This document shows positions 26,618 through 34,963 of a stretch of DNA of 64,000 nucleotides, piece by piece. The stretch's first letter is position 1. The number at the start of each line of letters is the position of its first letter. The position numbers and the translations under genes are program-made. This DNA is from Verrucomicrobiales bacterium (GTDB lineage Bacteria > Verrucomicrobiota > Verrucomicrobiia > Verrucomicrobiales > SLCJ01): contig JAGXGH010000050.1 in NCBI GenBank assembly GCA_024636835.1, positions 1 to 64,000 on the forward strand, in the 5' to 3' direction. A model generated the notes under the pieces. It did not search any database. It was not told where the DNA came from and saw only the letters and a program-made list of their open reading frames with translations.

Positions 26618-27622
26618 ATGCCCAGAGCCAGTTCCACAGAAACCCTCTCCCGCCAATGGGAACTCATGAAGCTGCTGCCGAATCGCAGGCCGGGTCTGGA
26701 GGCTAGTGACCTGAGGGCAAGGCTGGAGGAAATCGGTTATGCCGTAAGCAAGCGAACGATTGAACGCGATTTGAATGAGCTTTCAGCGGTCTTCCCTGTG
26801 GAATGCAATGACAAGAGTATTCCGTATGGCTGGCATCTTATTCCCGGTAAACCATTTGATATGCCGGGAATGGACTTGAACGAAGCGATGTCGCTAGGAT
26901 TGCTTCAAGACCTCATGTGTCAGCTTTTGCCGAAGGCGATGTCGCGAAGTCTTGACGTGCGTTTTGATCAAGCGACGAGAAAACTGCAAGCGCTTCCCCG
27001 TAACGGGCGCGCCAAATGGAAAGACCTTTGTCGATACGTTCCACCGGGGATTCCATTTCAGCCGCCTTCAGTGGACAACGATGTTATGGAAGCCGTTTGT
27101 GAGAGTCTGTTGGAACGCCGACAGCTTGAGGTAAAATATCGCGGAGCAGAAGCCGATGAGTTCAAGACTTTGGTGCTTCATCCACTTGGATTGATTCAGC
27201 AAGGAGAGCGAAGCTATGTCGTCGCGACGACCTTCGATTACGAGAGAGTGGTCCACTATGCAGTCCATCGCATCGGTGGTGCTGAAGTGCTGGAGAGCCC
27301 TTCGAAGCGTCCCAAAGGGTTTGATCTTGGAGGGTATATCGAACAGGGCGGTGGTCAGTTCGGGGAAGGAGAGAGGATTACACTTAGGGCATCGATTTCT
27401 GATCATCTTGCACGCATTCTCGAAGAAACTCCGGTCAGCACCGACCAGAAGATCACAGGTGCGGAAGGGGCGAAGAAACTGGTCGCTACAGTGGTGAGTT
27501 CCTGGCAGCTGCAGTTCTGGATACTCTCCCAAGGGGCGGCAATTACGGTAACGAGACCGGCTTCATTGAAAAAGGCGGTCGTGAACACGCTGGAGTCGGC
27601 CTTGTCCAATTATCGATCATAA
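26618..27622 (+). CDS. WYL-domain transcriptional regulator, copy 1
   Basis: The 334-residue protein starts with a winged helix-turn-helix (about 10-70; ARLEEIGYAVSKRTIERDLN) and contains a WYL domain (about 155-235; VLHPLGLIQQGERSYVVAT, then YAVHRIGGAEVL). WYL regulators sense nucleic acids or nucleotides and often control defence genes such as BREX and CBASS. It lies nine bases after the AAA+ gene, so it is probably autoregulated with the NERD-AAA module. The duplicated leader box just downstream (27645-27663) may be its operator. Confidence 0.85.
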   Translation: MPRASSTETLSRQWELMKLLPNRRPGLEASDLRARLEEIGYAVSKRTIERDLNELSAVFPVECNDKSIPYGWHLIPGKPFDMPGMDLNEAMSLGLLQDLMCQLLPKAMSRSLDVRFDQATRKLQALPRNGRAKWKDLCRYVPPGIPFQPPSVDNDVMEAVCESLLERRQLEVKYRGAEADEFKTLVLHPLGLIQQGERSYVVATTFDYERVVHYAVHRIGGAEVLESPSKRPKGFDLGGYIEQGGGQFGEGERITLRASISDHLARILEETPVSTDQKITGAEGAKKLVATVVSSWQLQFWILSQGAAITVTRPASLKKAVVNTLESALSNYRS

Positions 27623-27644
27623 AAAATAAGTAAGCTGACCGTAT

Positions 27645-27698
27645 CGCGTCCTATTCTGTCGCGATCATGAATTAGTCTTTAATTATGCGCACGCTCTC
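27645..27698 (+). repeat. Duplicated leader, copy 1 (promoter/operator candidate)
   Basis: The 19-base box CGCGTCCTATTCTGTCGCG at 27645-27663 is repeated exactly at 30250-30268. In both places the ATG of a gene lies 21 bases after the box, and TAGTCTT-AATTATGCGCACGCT-TC is shared through the first six codons. CGCG at both ends makes the box partly palindromic. It could be a promoter with an operator, or the scar of a duplication. Confidence 0.65.
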
Positions 27699-28491
27699 AA
27701 ATACCATGAATCTAACTTCAAATCTAGCCTTTCCAGATTGCGAACAGTCGAAACTGGATGATCTCAATCGCCTTTTTATCGACTGGAAGAATGAGATGGA
27801 ACGGGTCGATGAACAACATCCTGACCTTCCAAATCTCGCAAACGGAATGGTTTTTGAAGGCTTCTACCCTCATTACTTCTCATCTCGAAAGAAGGTGCTT
27901 ATCGTTGGTCGCGAAGCCCGGGATTTAGAAGGGCACAATTACCTAGATGTCCTCCATAAATGTTACAGAGAAGAATTAATGATTGGGGAAAGCCACCTAA
28001 ACCAGTCCAGATTTCACTCAATGATGATCTATCTTGCTCATGAACTACAGAGAGGTGAAATGAGGAAATGGGATGATGTGCCTATGGCATCGGATCTTAC
28101 CGGGCAATTCGCAGTGGAATACGGTTTTAGCTTTGCTTTTATGAACCTGTCGAAGGTTTCAAATGATACGACTGATTGGGGTTCGCACTGGGGAGTGATT
28201 GATCATTTTTTGAAGACGTCAACGCAATCTCGGAATTTCCTTGCCGAGCAGATCAATATACTTCAGCCAGATCTCATAATCACGATGAACCTTGAACACA
28301 GACTCGATTTTCTCGGTGAGGTCGGAGATATGCAGTGGTCAACAGACGTGACGCGTTGGGAATACCGTTCTACTGAGCGCCCCATACCTTTGTTCGACAC
28401 TTGGCACTTTGCTTCGCCCAGTAAGTCGCCAGAAAGTCGGATATATGAACCACTTGCGGCTGCCTTCCGAAAACAGGGACTGGTTGAATGA
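27685..28491 (+). CDS. UDG-superfamily-like protein 1
   Basis: The frame starts at ATG 27685, but the first five codons (MRTLS) belong to the duplicated leader. The ATG at 27706 (MNLTSNLAF) may be the original start. The core follows the uracil-DNA-glycosylase fold: beta-strand KKVLIVGREARDLEGHNYL (about 68-86), MNLSK, ILQPDLIITMN (about 193-203), and a late histidine/serine motif WHFASPSKSP (about 240). In the family the first motif holds the catalytic water and the late His-x-S motif grips DNA. The catalytic residues here are not the canonical ones, so substrate and activity are unknown. It is followed by a second UDG-like gene. Confidence 0.5.
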   Translation: MRTLSNTMNLTSNLAFPDCEQSKLDDLNRLFIDWKNEMERVDEQHPDLPNLANGMVFEGFYPHYFSSRKKVLIVGREARDLEGHNYLDVLHKCYREELMIGESHLNQSRFHSMMIYLAHELQRGEMRKWDDVPMASDLTGQFAVEYGFSFAFMNLSKVSNDTTDWGSHWGVIDHFLKTSTQSRNFLAEQINILQPDLIITMNLEHRLDFLGEVGDMQWSTDVTRWEYRSTERPIPLFDTWHFASPSKSPESRIYEPLAAAFRKQGLVE

Positions 28492-28611
28492 GGGTTGTAT
28501 GTAAAAGGCTGAAAACCTGTAAGCTAGAATAGATGTCCACCTTACTTGTTACCCATTTCTAATAGACATCGCTCAGGGATACGCTACTAAGATAACTAAT
28601 TAAACGAAAGA

Positions 28612-29319
28612 ATGTCTAAACAAGAACATCGCACCGCCCAAGCAGAAACCCTCAGCTATGTAAATGCTAAGGGTATAACCGATCACATTTCTTACGAGCC
28701 GATATCTGATAGGTATTGGAGTGAACCTATACGGATGGTCACGATTAATCTAGAGCCCTGGGGTTATGGGGGTTGCGGGATTTTCCGTGCCGTCGATAGT
28801 CAGCTTAGAAAATGGATCAGCGATTCTAGCTCCAAACACCGGTCAAAAACTGTCAAAGGAACTTTCGCGATGATGTCTGTTGCCTTGTCTCACCTCGAAG
28901 GCGGCGATAAGGCATCATATGCTGCATTTCAAGCCGCATACCGAAACCAAGAATTGATAGAAAATACACTTCAGCGAACCACCTATTACAATATTCGTCC
29001 CGAATCCAATTCGAGCAAGAGTCAGAACATCAAAGCCATTACTTCAGTCGGAAGTTCTGACCTTGGACGCTTAATCTGGAAAGAGATACGGGCGCTGGAC
29101 CCTGATGTTATATTCGTCTCAGGGAAGGCTGGATTGGTCGCCATTAATACTCTACTCGGTTTAGATAAGCCTATTAGGTTCAAAGAGTGTTACATTCATC
29201 CAGACGGCTTTGTTATCCAATCTATTGTGCATCCTTCACGAGCTAGATACTTACAATGGACCGCTGCGGTTGAAGCGGTTCATAACAATAGAATAAAGAT
29301 TAAAAATCGAGTCTCCTAG
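28612..29319 (+). CDS. UDG-superfamily-like protein 2
   Basis: The 235-residue protein has INLEPWGYGG near residue 45, TTYYNIRPES, RALDPDVIFVSG (about 160-171) and a canonical-looking IVHPSRARY (about 203-211). Together these suggest a divergent uracil-DNA-glycosylase fold. It is unlike protein 1 outside these points. Two adjacent members of this fold suggest a pair acting on a modified base or on a nucleotide signal. About 120 bases separate it from the first gene. Confidence 0.5.
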   Translation: MSKQEHRTAQAETLSYVNAKGITDHISYEPISDRYWSEPIRMVTINLEPWGYGGCGIFRAVDSQLRKWISDSSSKHRSKTVKGTFAMMSVALSHLEGGDKASYAAFQAAYRNQELIENTLQRTTYYNIRPESNSSKSQNIKAITSVGSSDLGRLIWKEIRALDPDVIFVSGKAGLVAINTLLGLDKPIRFKECYIHPDGFVIQSIVHPSRARYLQWTAAVEAVHNNRIKIKNRVS

Positions 29320-29491
29320 AGTAGTTCTTGAGCCCACACAACCTGGGCGCAGCTGGCTCCCCCTGTCAATAATCCCACCACCCAGCGCGTAGCAATACCT
29401 CACTCGTTGGCACACGGTGAGATACTGCGAATGAAATCAGTTTTCCAAGTCAAGAAAACGTCCACCCGTCACAAGAAAGAAATAAGATCCT

Positions 29492-29704
29492 ATGGCACTA
29501 TATATCGTTGAAATAACAAACTCGGGTATTACCAATGGCGTTCGCCGCGAAAAGGGTATGTCTGTGGAGGTATCATGTAATTCCAATCCGGTTTCGCACA
29601 ATGGTGGAGTCTTGGTCTACGAGGCCTTTGATCGCAAATATGGCGTTGATTCGAAGGATGGCCGATTCCTTACTCCTGGCTGCTACAAGGTAACTAGAAA
29701 ATGA
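29492..29704 (+). CDS. Small conserved protein, DUF6140-like
   Basis: The 70-residue protein (MALYIVEITNSGITNGVRRE, then NPVSHNGG and AFDRKYGVDSKD) resembles, from memory, the DUF6140 family of small proteins often found on mobile elements. It is beta-rich and has no catalytic motif. Its TGA overlaps the next ATG (ATGA at 29701-29704), so the two are translationally coupled. Function unknown. Confidence 0.5.
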   Translation: MALYIVEITNSGITNGVRREKGMSVEVSCNSNPVSHNGGVLVYEAFDRKYGVDSKDGRFLTPGCYKVTRK

Positions 29705-30141
29705 GGCATGAAGAAAAGTTGAAATTGGAGCGCGAACTTTTGACGGCGATCAAAAACCGTCGGCAAGCGCTTGCAGAGTTACTCGAAACCTACTCTGACC
29801 ATGGGCGTTATGAAGACCGCATTTATCGGTTCTATCACCAGAGCTTCAAGATCTATGCGATTCAGGATTCGACCGCAACGATCGTCGCCGAACTGCAATC
29901 ACTGATGCCGGAGCGTGAGCTGAATCCGTTCTTTCGCCAGATCGTCGAGGAAGGCACAGGGAATGAATTCGAGATGTCGTGCAACGAAGATTGGCTACGG
30001 CATACCCGTCCCATCGTTGAGGCGTTTTTCCACGCGCGCTTCATGCTGGAAATGTGCGTGCGATATGCGAATTTGGAAGAACCTCCGCAAACTCTGCCGA
30101 GCGGTTGGGCGGCGGTGCTTTATCTCTATGGCTTGCGGTGA
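29701..30141 (+). CDS. Unknown 146-aa helical protein
   Basis: The protein is helical (LKLERELLTAIKNRRQALAE) with a distinctive centre (YHQSFKIYAIQDSTATI) and C-terminus (TRPIVEAFFHARFMLEMCV, then LPSGWAAVLYLY). It reads like a widely distributed conserved hypothetical protein, but I cannot name its family. It is coupled to the small gene before it. The spacer that follows (30142-30289) holds the second copy of the duplicated leader. Confidence 0.5.
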   Translation: MRHEEKLKLERELLTAIKNRRQALAELLETYSDHGRYEDRIYRFYHQSFKIYAIQDSTATIVAELQSLMPERELNPFFRQIVEEGTGNEFEMSCNEDWLRHTRPIVEAFFHARFMLEMCVRYANLEEPPQTLPSGWAAVLYLYGLR

Positions 30142-30249
30142 AGCATGGGAGCACCGACAATATCGCATACAATCTCGTTTCAATCATATGACGTAGTTGG
30201 ACATCTTGCTTTAACCACCGCTCCCTAAATAATAGGTCAGCAATTTGTT

Positions 30250-30304
30250 CGCGTCCTATTCTGTCGCGGGGAGGTGCTAGTCTTCAATTATGCGCACGCT
30301 TTCT
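30250..30304 (+). repeat. Duplicated leader, copy 2 (promoter/operator candidate)
   Basis: The box at 30250-30268 is identical to 27645-27663, and the distance to the ATG (21 bases) is the same. The copies differ in the bases between box and TAGTCTT. This copy drives the Cas4-like/DEDD gene and is probably the original; copy 1 would then have been produced when the UDG-like cluster was inserted. Confidence 0.6.
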
Positions 30305-31765
30305 AAATCCAAAATCATTGCCTTCCGCCAATGTCCGAAACGCATGTGGCTAGAGATTCATCGTCCCGAGCTTCGTGATGACTCGGCTTCCGAGCGGGTG
30401 TTTGCTATCGGCAATCAAGTCGGAGACGTGGCGCGTGCTATCTACGATGATGGCACCGGTTCATTGGTGGATATTGACGAACTCGGATTTGAACGGGCGT
30501 TCCAGTATAGTGTTGATCTTCTTGTGGCCTCTGCGGGGCCTGTGTTCGAAGCTGGGTTTAAGGCTGGTGGGGCGTTGGCGTTCGCCGATGTGATGATCCC
30601 ATCTGCTTCAGGAAAGTCGTGGAGTATGATCGAGGTCAAGTCGTCGACCTCCGTGAAGGACTACCATCGCGACGATGTGGCTGTGCAATCTTATGTCGCC
30701 AAGGCGCAGGGATTGGAACTCGATTCGGTGAAGCTGGCCCATGTGAACAACGCTTTCGTTTACCAGGGCGATGGGGATTATCATGGACTCCTCGCCGAAG
30801 CTGATCTCACCAGTGAAGCGATGTCCCGCCATGCCGAGGTGGAGGAGTGGATCACTGGCGCGCAGCAGACGGTTGCCCTGAAGGACGAGCCCGAAGTGGC
30901 CACGGGGTGTCATTGCGAAAAGCCGTTTGCCTGTCCGTTCAAGGCACACTGCTTTGCGGATAAAGAACAGGTTGAGTTTCCGCTGTCGTCGCTACCGCGT
31001 ATTGGATCGAGCAAACGTGATAGCTTGGAGAGCGCAGGCTACTTCGACTTGCGAGAGGTGCCTGATGCGCATTTGAACGACCAGCAGCGTCGAGTAAAGC
31101 ATCACTCGATTTCCGGTGAGGCGTATTTTGACCAGCAAGGTGCCTCTGCGTGTCTCAGCGGTCTGGGATTCCCTGCCTACTTCCTCGACTTCGAAACCAT
31201 CATGTTCGGGGTGCCGATATGGAAGGGGACTCGTCCGTATCAACAGATTCCCTATCAGTTCAGCCTGCATAGGGTTGGTGGAAAAGGGGAGACCGAGCAT
31301 ACGGAGTTTCTTGATCTGACGGGCAACGACCCATCAGAGCGCATGGCTCAGTGTCTGGTTGATCAATGCGGTGTCAGTGGCCCGGTGTTTGCCTACAATG
31401 CCTCGTTCGAAATCAGAGTGATGCGTGAGTTGGCTACGAGGTTCCCTGACTATGCCGATGGTCTCCACGCAATCATTGATCGAGTGCTTGATCTGCTACC
31501 GGTGGCTCGTGACTACTACTATCATCCCGACCAACACGGAAGCTGGAGTATCAAAGCAGTGCTTCCATGTGCTTGCCCGGATCTCTCCTACGGCGATCTC
31601 GTCGGTGTGGCTGACGGTAACATGGCCGGCGATGCCTATCTCGAAGCGATCGATCCCGGGACGAATGCGGTGCGAAAGAAGCAGATTGATTACCAATTGC
31701 GCGAGTATTGCAAGCTGGACACGTGGGCAATGGTGCGTCTCTGGCAGTTTTTCCGTGGGGTTTAG
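30290..31765 (+). CDS. DUF2779-type Cas4-like nuclease / DEDD exonuclease fusion
   Basis: The N-terminal half is Cas4/RecB-like: SKSKIIAFRQCPKRMWLE with C15, D100 (AFADVMI), E115-V-K117 (MIEVKSS), and a cysteine cluster GCHCEKPFACPFKAHC near 205-222. Together with C15 the cluster could hold a 4Fe-4S centre. The C-terminal half has a DEDD exonuclease pattern: YFLDFETI (about 295), VFAYNASFEIRV (about 365) and LREYCKLDTWAM (about 475). This layout is that of DUF2779 proteins. It probably trims or degrades DNA ends. The following gene starts three bases after its stop. Confidence 0.75.
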   Translation: MRTLSKSKIIAFRQCPKRMWLEIHRPELRDDSASERVFAIGNQVGDVARAIYDDGTGSLVDIDELGFERAFQYSVDLLVASAGPVFEAGFKAGGALAFADVMIPSASGKSWSMIEVKSSTSVKDYHRDDVAVQSYVAKAQGLELDSVKLAHVNNAFVYQGDGDYHGLLAEADLTSEAMSRHAEVEEWITGAQQTVALKDEPEVATGCHCEKPFACPFKAHCFADKEQVEFPLSSLPRIGSSKRDSLESAGYFDLREVPDAHLNDQQRRVKHHSISGEAYFDQQGASACLSGLGFPAYFLDFETIMFGVPIWKGTRPYQQIPYQFSLHRVGGKGETEHTEFLDLTGNDPSERMAQCLVDQCGVSGPVFAYNASFEIRVMRELATRFPDYADGLHAIIDRVLDLLPVARDYYYHPDQHGSWSIKAVLPCACPDLSYGDLVGVADGNMAGDAYLEAIDPGTNAVRKKQIDYQLREYCKLDTWAMVRLWQFFRGV

Positions 31766-31768
31766 CCG

Positions 31769-33082
31769 ATGACTGCGACAAAACTAGGAGAACTCAGAGC
31801 GCGTGTTCTAAGGGACGAGCAGGAACTTGTCGTTACCACTTCCTCAGCGATGCTTTGCGAAGCAGGTGGGGCGTTAGGCCGCTTCGAGCGCCAACTCAAG
31901 CGACATGGTCAGGAGTGGTGCCATGTGTTCGGACCAGGGGAACCAGATCAGCCCGCAATCATTGGTTCGCTCTTTGAAACATGCAGTTCAGGCGATTCCA
32001 GTTTTCTTTTCCTTAGAGATTGGCTCAAGAAGGTGAGGGCTTTCCCGTCACGCTTACAACTTCGTCACGTGCGCTACAGGGTGCCGGTAGATCGGGTAAC
32101 GGAATGGGGGAGTTGGAATGATGAAGAAGCTCAGACTGAGAAACCGATAGTCGATATGTGGATTGAAACTGACGATGATCGTAAACTCATCATCGTCGAC
32201 CGGTTGCCGGGATCCCCGTTTCCCTTACTAGGTCAGATAGACTGGCGTGATCTCGGGGAACGTGATCATGTGATTGCGATCACATCGGGGGCATCTGTGG
32301 TTGCGGATGGTTTCGACGGACGGATGAGGTTGGGTAAGGCGATCCTTGTTGTCGTGGATTTTGAAACGCGATTGGCTCCAGCCTTTCGGAGAATGAATGA
32401 CAGCGCCTCTGAGCAGGCCGGGGTTCGATTGGCAGCAGAAAAACTTATTCTTATATTGGAGAACCGTATGAATAGAAAACAGCGAAGAGAGATAGAGAGT
32501 GAACTCACAAGCGTGGCCTTGGCCGAGCCATACGGTTACCGATCGTTCATGCTCCTCAAGAAGAGCGAGACGGCCCTTAAACGAGAACTGTTTCGACGAT
32601 TCGTTGAACGTCTTCCCGAGTTACTACCTACTGGCTTCGAACTGGATCGCCGGATTCAAGATCCGCCAGAGGGTTCCGAGACATTCAGTGACGATTGGAC
32701 GACGTGCCAAATGCCCAACACGTCATCGCCACTCGATGGGGCAACAGGTATTCGCCTAGTGCATCCAACTCTGCGCGAGTATAATCTACGGTTCGATATT
32801 TGCTTCGAATCGGTGGCATTTCGTGATTGTCGCTTCGGGCTTAGGAAGTTCAACACATTGAAGCCGTGCGACAACGAAGGGAGCTGGGTCCAACGTTTTG
32901 AGCAACTCTTTGGTGACATTCATAGAGATGAAGAATGGATCACCTCGACATGGTGGAATCCTCGCCATTGGGACGATTGGGTGTTTGCCGACATGGAGTC
33001 CGGTGTGTTTGATGAGAAGTTCATCGAGCTGGTGGAGAAACTGGATACGTGTATAACTATTTCAAATGATGAACGGTGCTGA
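31769..33082 (+). CDS. Unknown 437-aa protein with degenerate nuclease-like core
   Basis: No firm family match. Near residues 125-150 the sequence PIVDMWIETDDDRKLIIVDR resembles the conserved core of PD-(D/E)XK nucleases (D, then E-x-K). The E-x-K position reads V-D-R here, so catalysis is unlikely if the fold is right. The rest is mixed alpha/beta, with a tryptophan-rich C-terminus (ITSTWWNPRHWDDWVFA). It sits between two exonuclease genes and overlaps the next one by 17 bases, suggesting a subunit or regulator of a nuclease complex. Confidence 0.5.
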   Translation: MTATKLGELRARVLRDEQELVVTTSSAMLCEAGGALGRFERQLKRHGQEWCHVFGPGEPDQPAIIGSLFETCSSGDSSFLFLRDWLKKVRAFPSRLQLRHVRYRVPVDRVTEWGSWNDEEAQTEKPIVDMWIETDDDRKLIIVDRLPGSPFPLLGQIDWRDLGERDHVIAITSGASVVADGFDGRMRLGKAILVVVDFETRLAPAFRRMNDSASEQAGVRLAAEKLILILENRMNRKQRREIESELTSVALAEPYGYRSFMLLKKSETALKRELFRRFVERLPELLPTGFELDRRIQDPPEGSETFSDDWTTCQMPNTSSPLDGATGIRLVHPTLREYNLRFDICFESVAFRDCRFGLRKFNTLKPCDNEGSWVQRFEQLFGDIHRDEEWITSTWWNPRHWDDWVFADMESGVFDEKFIELVEKLDTCITISNDERC

Positions 33083-33680
33083 TTGGGTAATTATCGATAC
33101 AGAGACGACGGGTTTGGTGTCGCCGATCCATGTGGTCGAGATCGCCGGGCAACGGATGCGAGGATGGGAACCAGTGGGCGAGCCATTTCATGCCTACTTG
33201 AACCATGGAGTCCACGTCCCATCGGATGCGGTAGCGATCCATGGGCTGACGACAGAGTTCTTGCAAAGTAATGGTCAGAACCCGATGGATGCACATCGTG
33301 CGTTTGCTGCCTACACCGGTAGATCACCAATAATTGCTCATAACCTGACCTATGATTGGGATCGGTGTTTGATTCCGGAGTGGGGGAGGTTGGCTTTTCG
33401 TTCTCCTGCCACCAAAGGGTTTTGCACCATGTTGCTTGGCCGGCGGATTCTGCCAGAGATGCAGCGAGTCCGATTGGATACCCTACGCAAGCTCTACGGC
33501 CTCTCAGCGGAGGGAGCGCACTCAGCCCTTGGTGACGTGAGAACGGTCATTGAAGTGTTTCAGAACGTCTATCGGCCTCGTCTTGAGAAAGCCGGGCTGA
33601 ATACCTTCGAAGCGATAAGGTCGTTCTCTCGGCTGACGCCGATCCGCAAGTGCCACGAGCGGGTCTTGAAGCATGGGTGA
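33066..33680 (+). CDS. DnaQ-like DEDDh 3'-5' exonuclease
   Basis: Exo I is VIIDTETTG (D11, E13). Exo II is IIAHNLTYDWD (about 89-99). Exo III is HSALGDVRTV (about 151-160), with His and Asp in place. All four acidic residues and the histidine appear present, so it should be active. The usual substrates are single-stranded or mismatched DNA or RNA ends. It starts inside the end of the previous gene and completes a compact three-gene nuclease operon (30290-33680). Confidence 0.8.
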   Translation: MMNGADWVIIDTETTGLVSPIHVVEIAGQRMRGWEPVGEPFHAYLNHGVHVPSDAVAIHGLTTEFLQSNGQNPMDAHRAFAAYTGRSPIIAHNLTYDWDRCLIPEWGRLAFRSPATKGFCTMLLGRRILPEMQRVRLDTLRKLYGLSAEGAHSALGDVRTVIEVFQNVYRPRLEKAGLNTFEAIRSFSRLTPIRKCHERVLKHG

Positions 33681-33889
33681 GCCATGAGTGGATGATAGAA
33701 ACTTGATCAATGATTTGGCACTTAAAGAGGAAGAGCATGAATTTTCGTAATCAACTTGGGAATTTCATCGCCTTTCCTTTCAATTTTCACTACTAAAGTT
33801 CTAGTATTCAATGATAGACGGCTTCCAGTGTGGGCCAAAATCGCAGGGATGAAGCTACGGGCGTAGTTTTGTAGGCAGGGGCTCTTTGC
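33681..33889. other. Convergent intergenic region
   Basis: The rightward nuclease operon and the leftward McrC gene converge here. I see no clear terminator hairpin and no ORF worth listing. This is the boundary between the two halves of the defence island. Confidence 0.5.
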
Positions 33890-34963
33890 TCATTGGTGCT
33901 GCAACCGGTTGGGCTCTTTGCTTTCGAAAAGATCAAGAAGCTCAGTCTCGATCTCCGTCCATTGCTTTTGTAGATCAACCGTGGAAACGCGGATCCGATG
34001 ACTGCCGTGAAGGGTGAATCTGTGATCGAAGCTGTAGCGGTTAGATGGATAGAGCAACATGCCCTCCACGTTCTCCCAGCCCGGTTCCGCAGCTTTGTTG
34101 GTGAGGTAGGCGTTGAGTTGGTAAAGATTGCCGGAGCGGAACCTCAGGGCATCGTAGCGGCTCACCAGAGCCTCCTGATAGTATTTGCAGTCGAGGATCA
34201 GCTTCCTGTCTGGCCAGGCGACAGTGACGTCGGTGATCATGCGGGGAAGCATCCTAGAGCTTTTCTCTCCCAATTCAGACGCCCTCCAGTTGATGTGCAT
34301 GGCTGATACCGTGGCCTCCGGGAGATGCCGATTGGCAAAGTTGCGGACGAAGTCCTCAAAGATCTTAGCCATGATCCTTTCATCGCGTGTAAAGTCCCGG
34401 AATCGACGGCTGCCATCTTGGGACTTGTCGGGAAGAAGCGAGGCGTGGATCAGTTCGCAGAGGTGTAGGATGAAGCGGTAGGCGCGGTTGTTGCGGTGAA
34501 GTTGCACCCGGTGGAAATGACGGGGAGTAACCCGGAGATCGCCGACCTCGTAAAATGCCTCCAAGGATTGTGCGAGTCGCTTCCGAGAGTCGGTGTGAAC
34601 CTCTTGATCGTTACGAAGCAGGCGGAGGGTTGCTTTGACAATCTGGTTGTGGAGGACGTCCGGGCTGAGTTCGTCATAGATACAGACCAGCTTGCCACGC
34701 GTGCGACTCTGGACTTTCTCGCCAGCCGAGAAATCAATCCGGCCGCGAATGCGTGACGTTTCCTCTTCGAACGGGGTATAGTTCCGATCCAATCCACGGC
34801 GAACGAGGTGATGGGTCGCTGTGGCGAGGATCTTGGCGAACAGGTTGTTGAGGTCTGGGCACGAATCCGCATCGACGGCGACCAGCTCGGCTTCGCTGAG
34901 TTTATGATCCCAAGCGTAGGCGAGCAGGTAGTAGAGGTTCGTGATGGGGATGGTGGTCGCCAT
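33890..34963 (-). CDS. mcrC: McrC-like nuclease subunit
   Basis: The 357-residue protein has the McrC layout. The N-terminal domain begins PITNLYYLLAYAWD, and LVRRGLDRNYTPFEEETSRI is typical. A PD-(D/E)XK core near the C-terminus has MITDVTV (D245) and LILDCKYY (D258-C-K260). In McrBC this subunit binds McrB rings and cuts DNA at modified sites. Its ATG overlaps the McrB stop by one base, so the pair is co-translated. It is the last gene of the long leftward run. Confidence 0.85.
   Translation of the reverse strand: MATTIPITNLYYLLAYAWDHKLSEAELVAVDADSCPDLNNLFAKILATATHHLVRRGLDRNYTPFEEETSRIRGRIDFSAGEKVQSRTRGKLVCIYDELSPDVLHNQIVKATLRLLRNDQEVHTDSRKRLAQSLEAFYEVGDLRVTPRHFHRVQLHRNNRAYRFILHLCELIHASLLPDKSQDGSRRFRDFTRDERIMAKIFEDFVRNFANRHLPEATVSAMHINWRASELGEKSSRMLPRMITDVTVAWPDRKLILDCKYYQEALVSRYDALRFRSGNLYQLNAYLTNKAAEPGWENVEGMLLYPSNRYSFDHRFTLHGSHRIRVSTVDLQKQWTEIETELLDLFESKEPNRLQHQ

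Noticed and set aside
30290..31765. CRISPR-Cas Cas4
   Set aside because: The N-terminus is Cas4-like, but there is no cas1, cas2 or repeat array, and the C-terminal DEDD domain marks a DUF2779-type protein.
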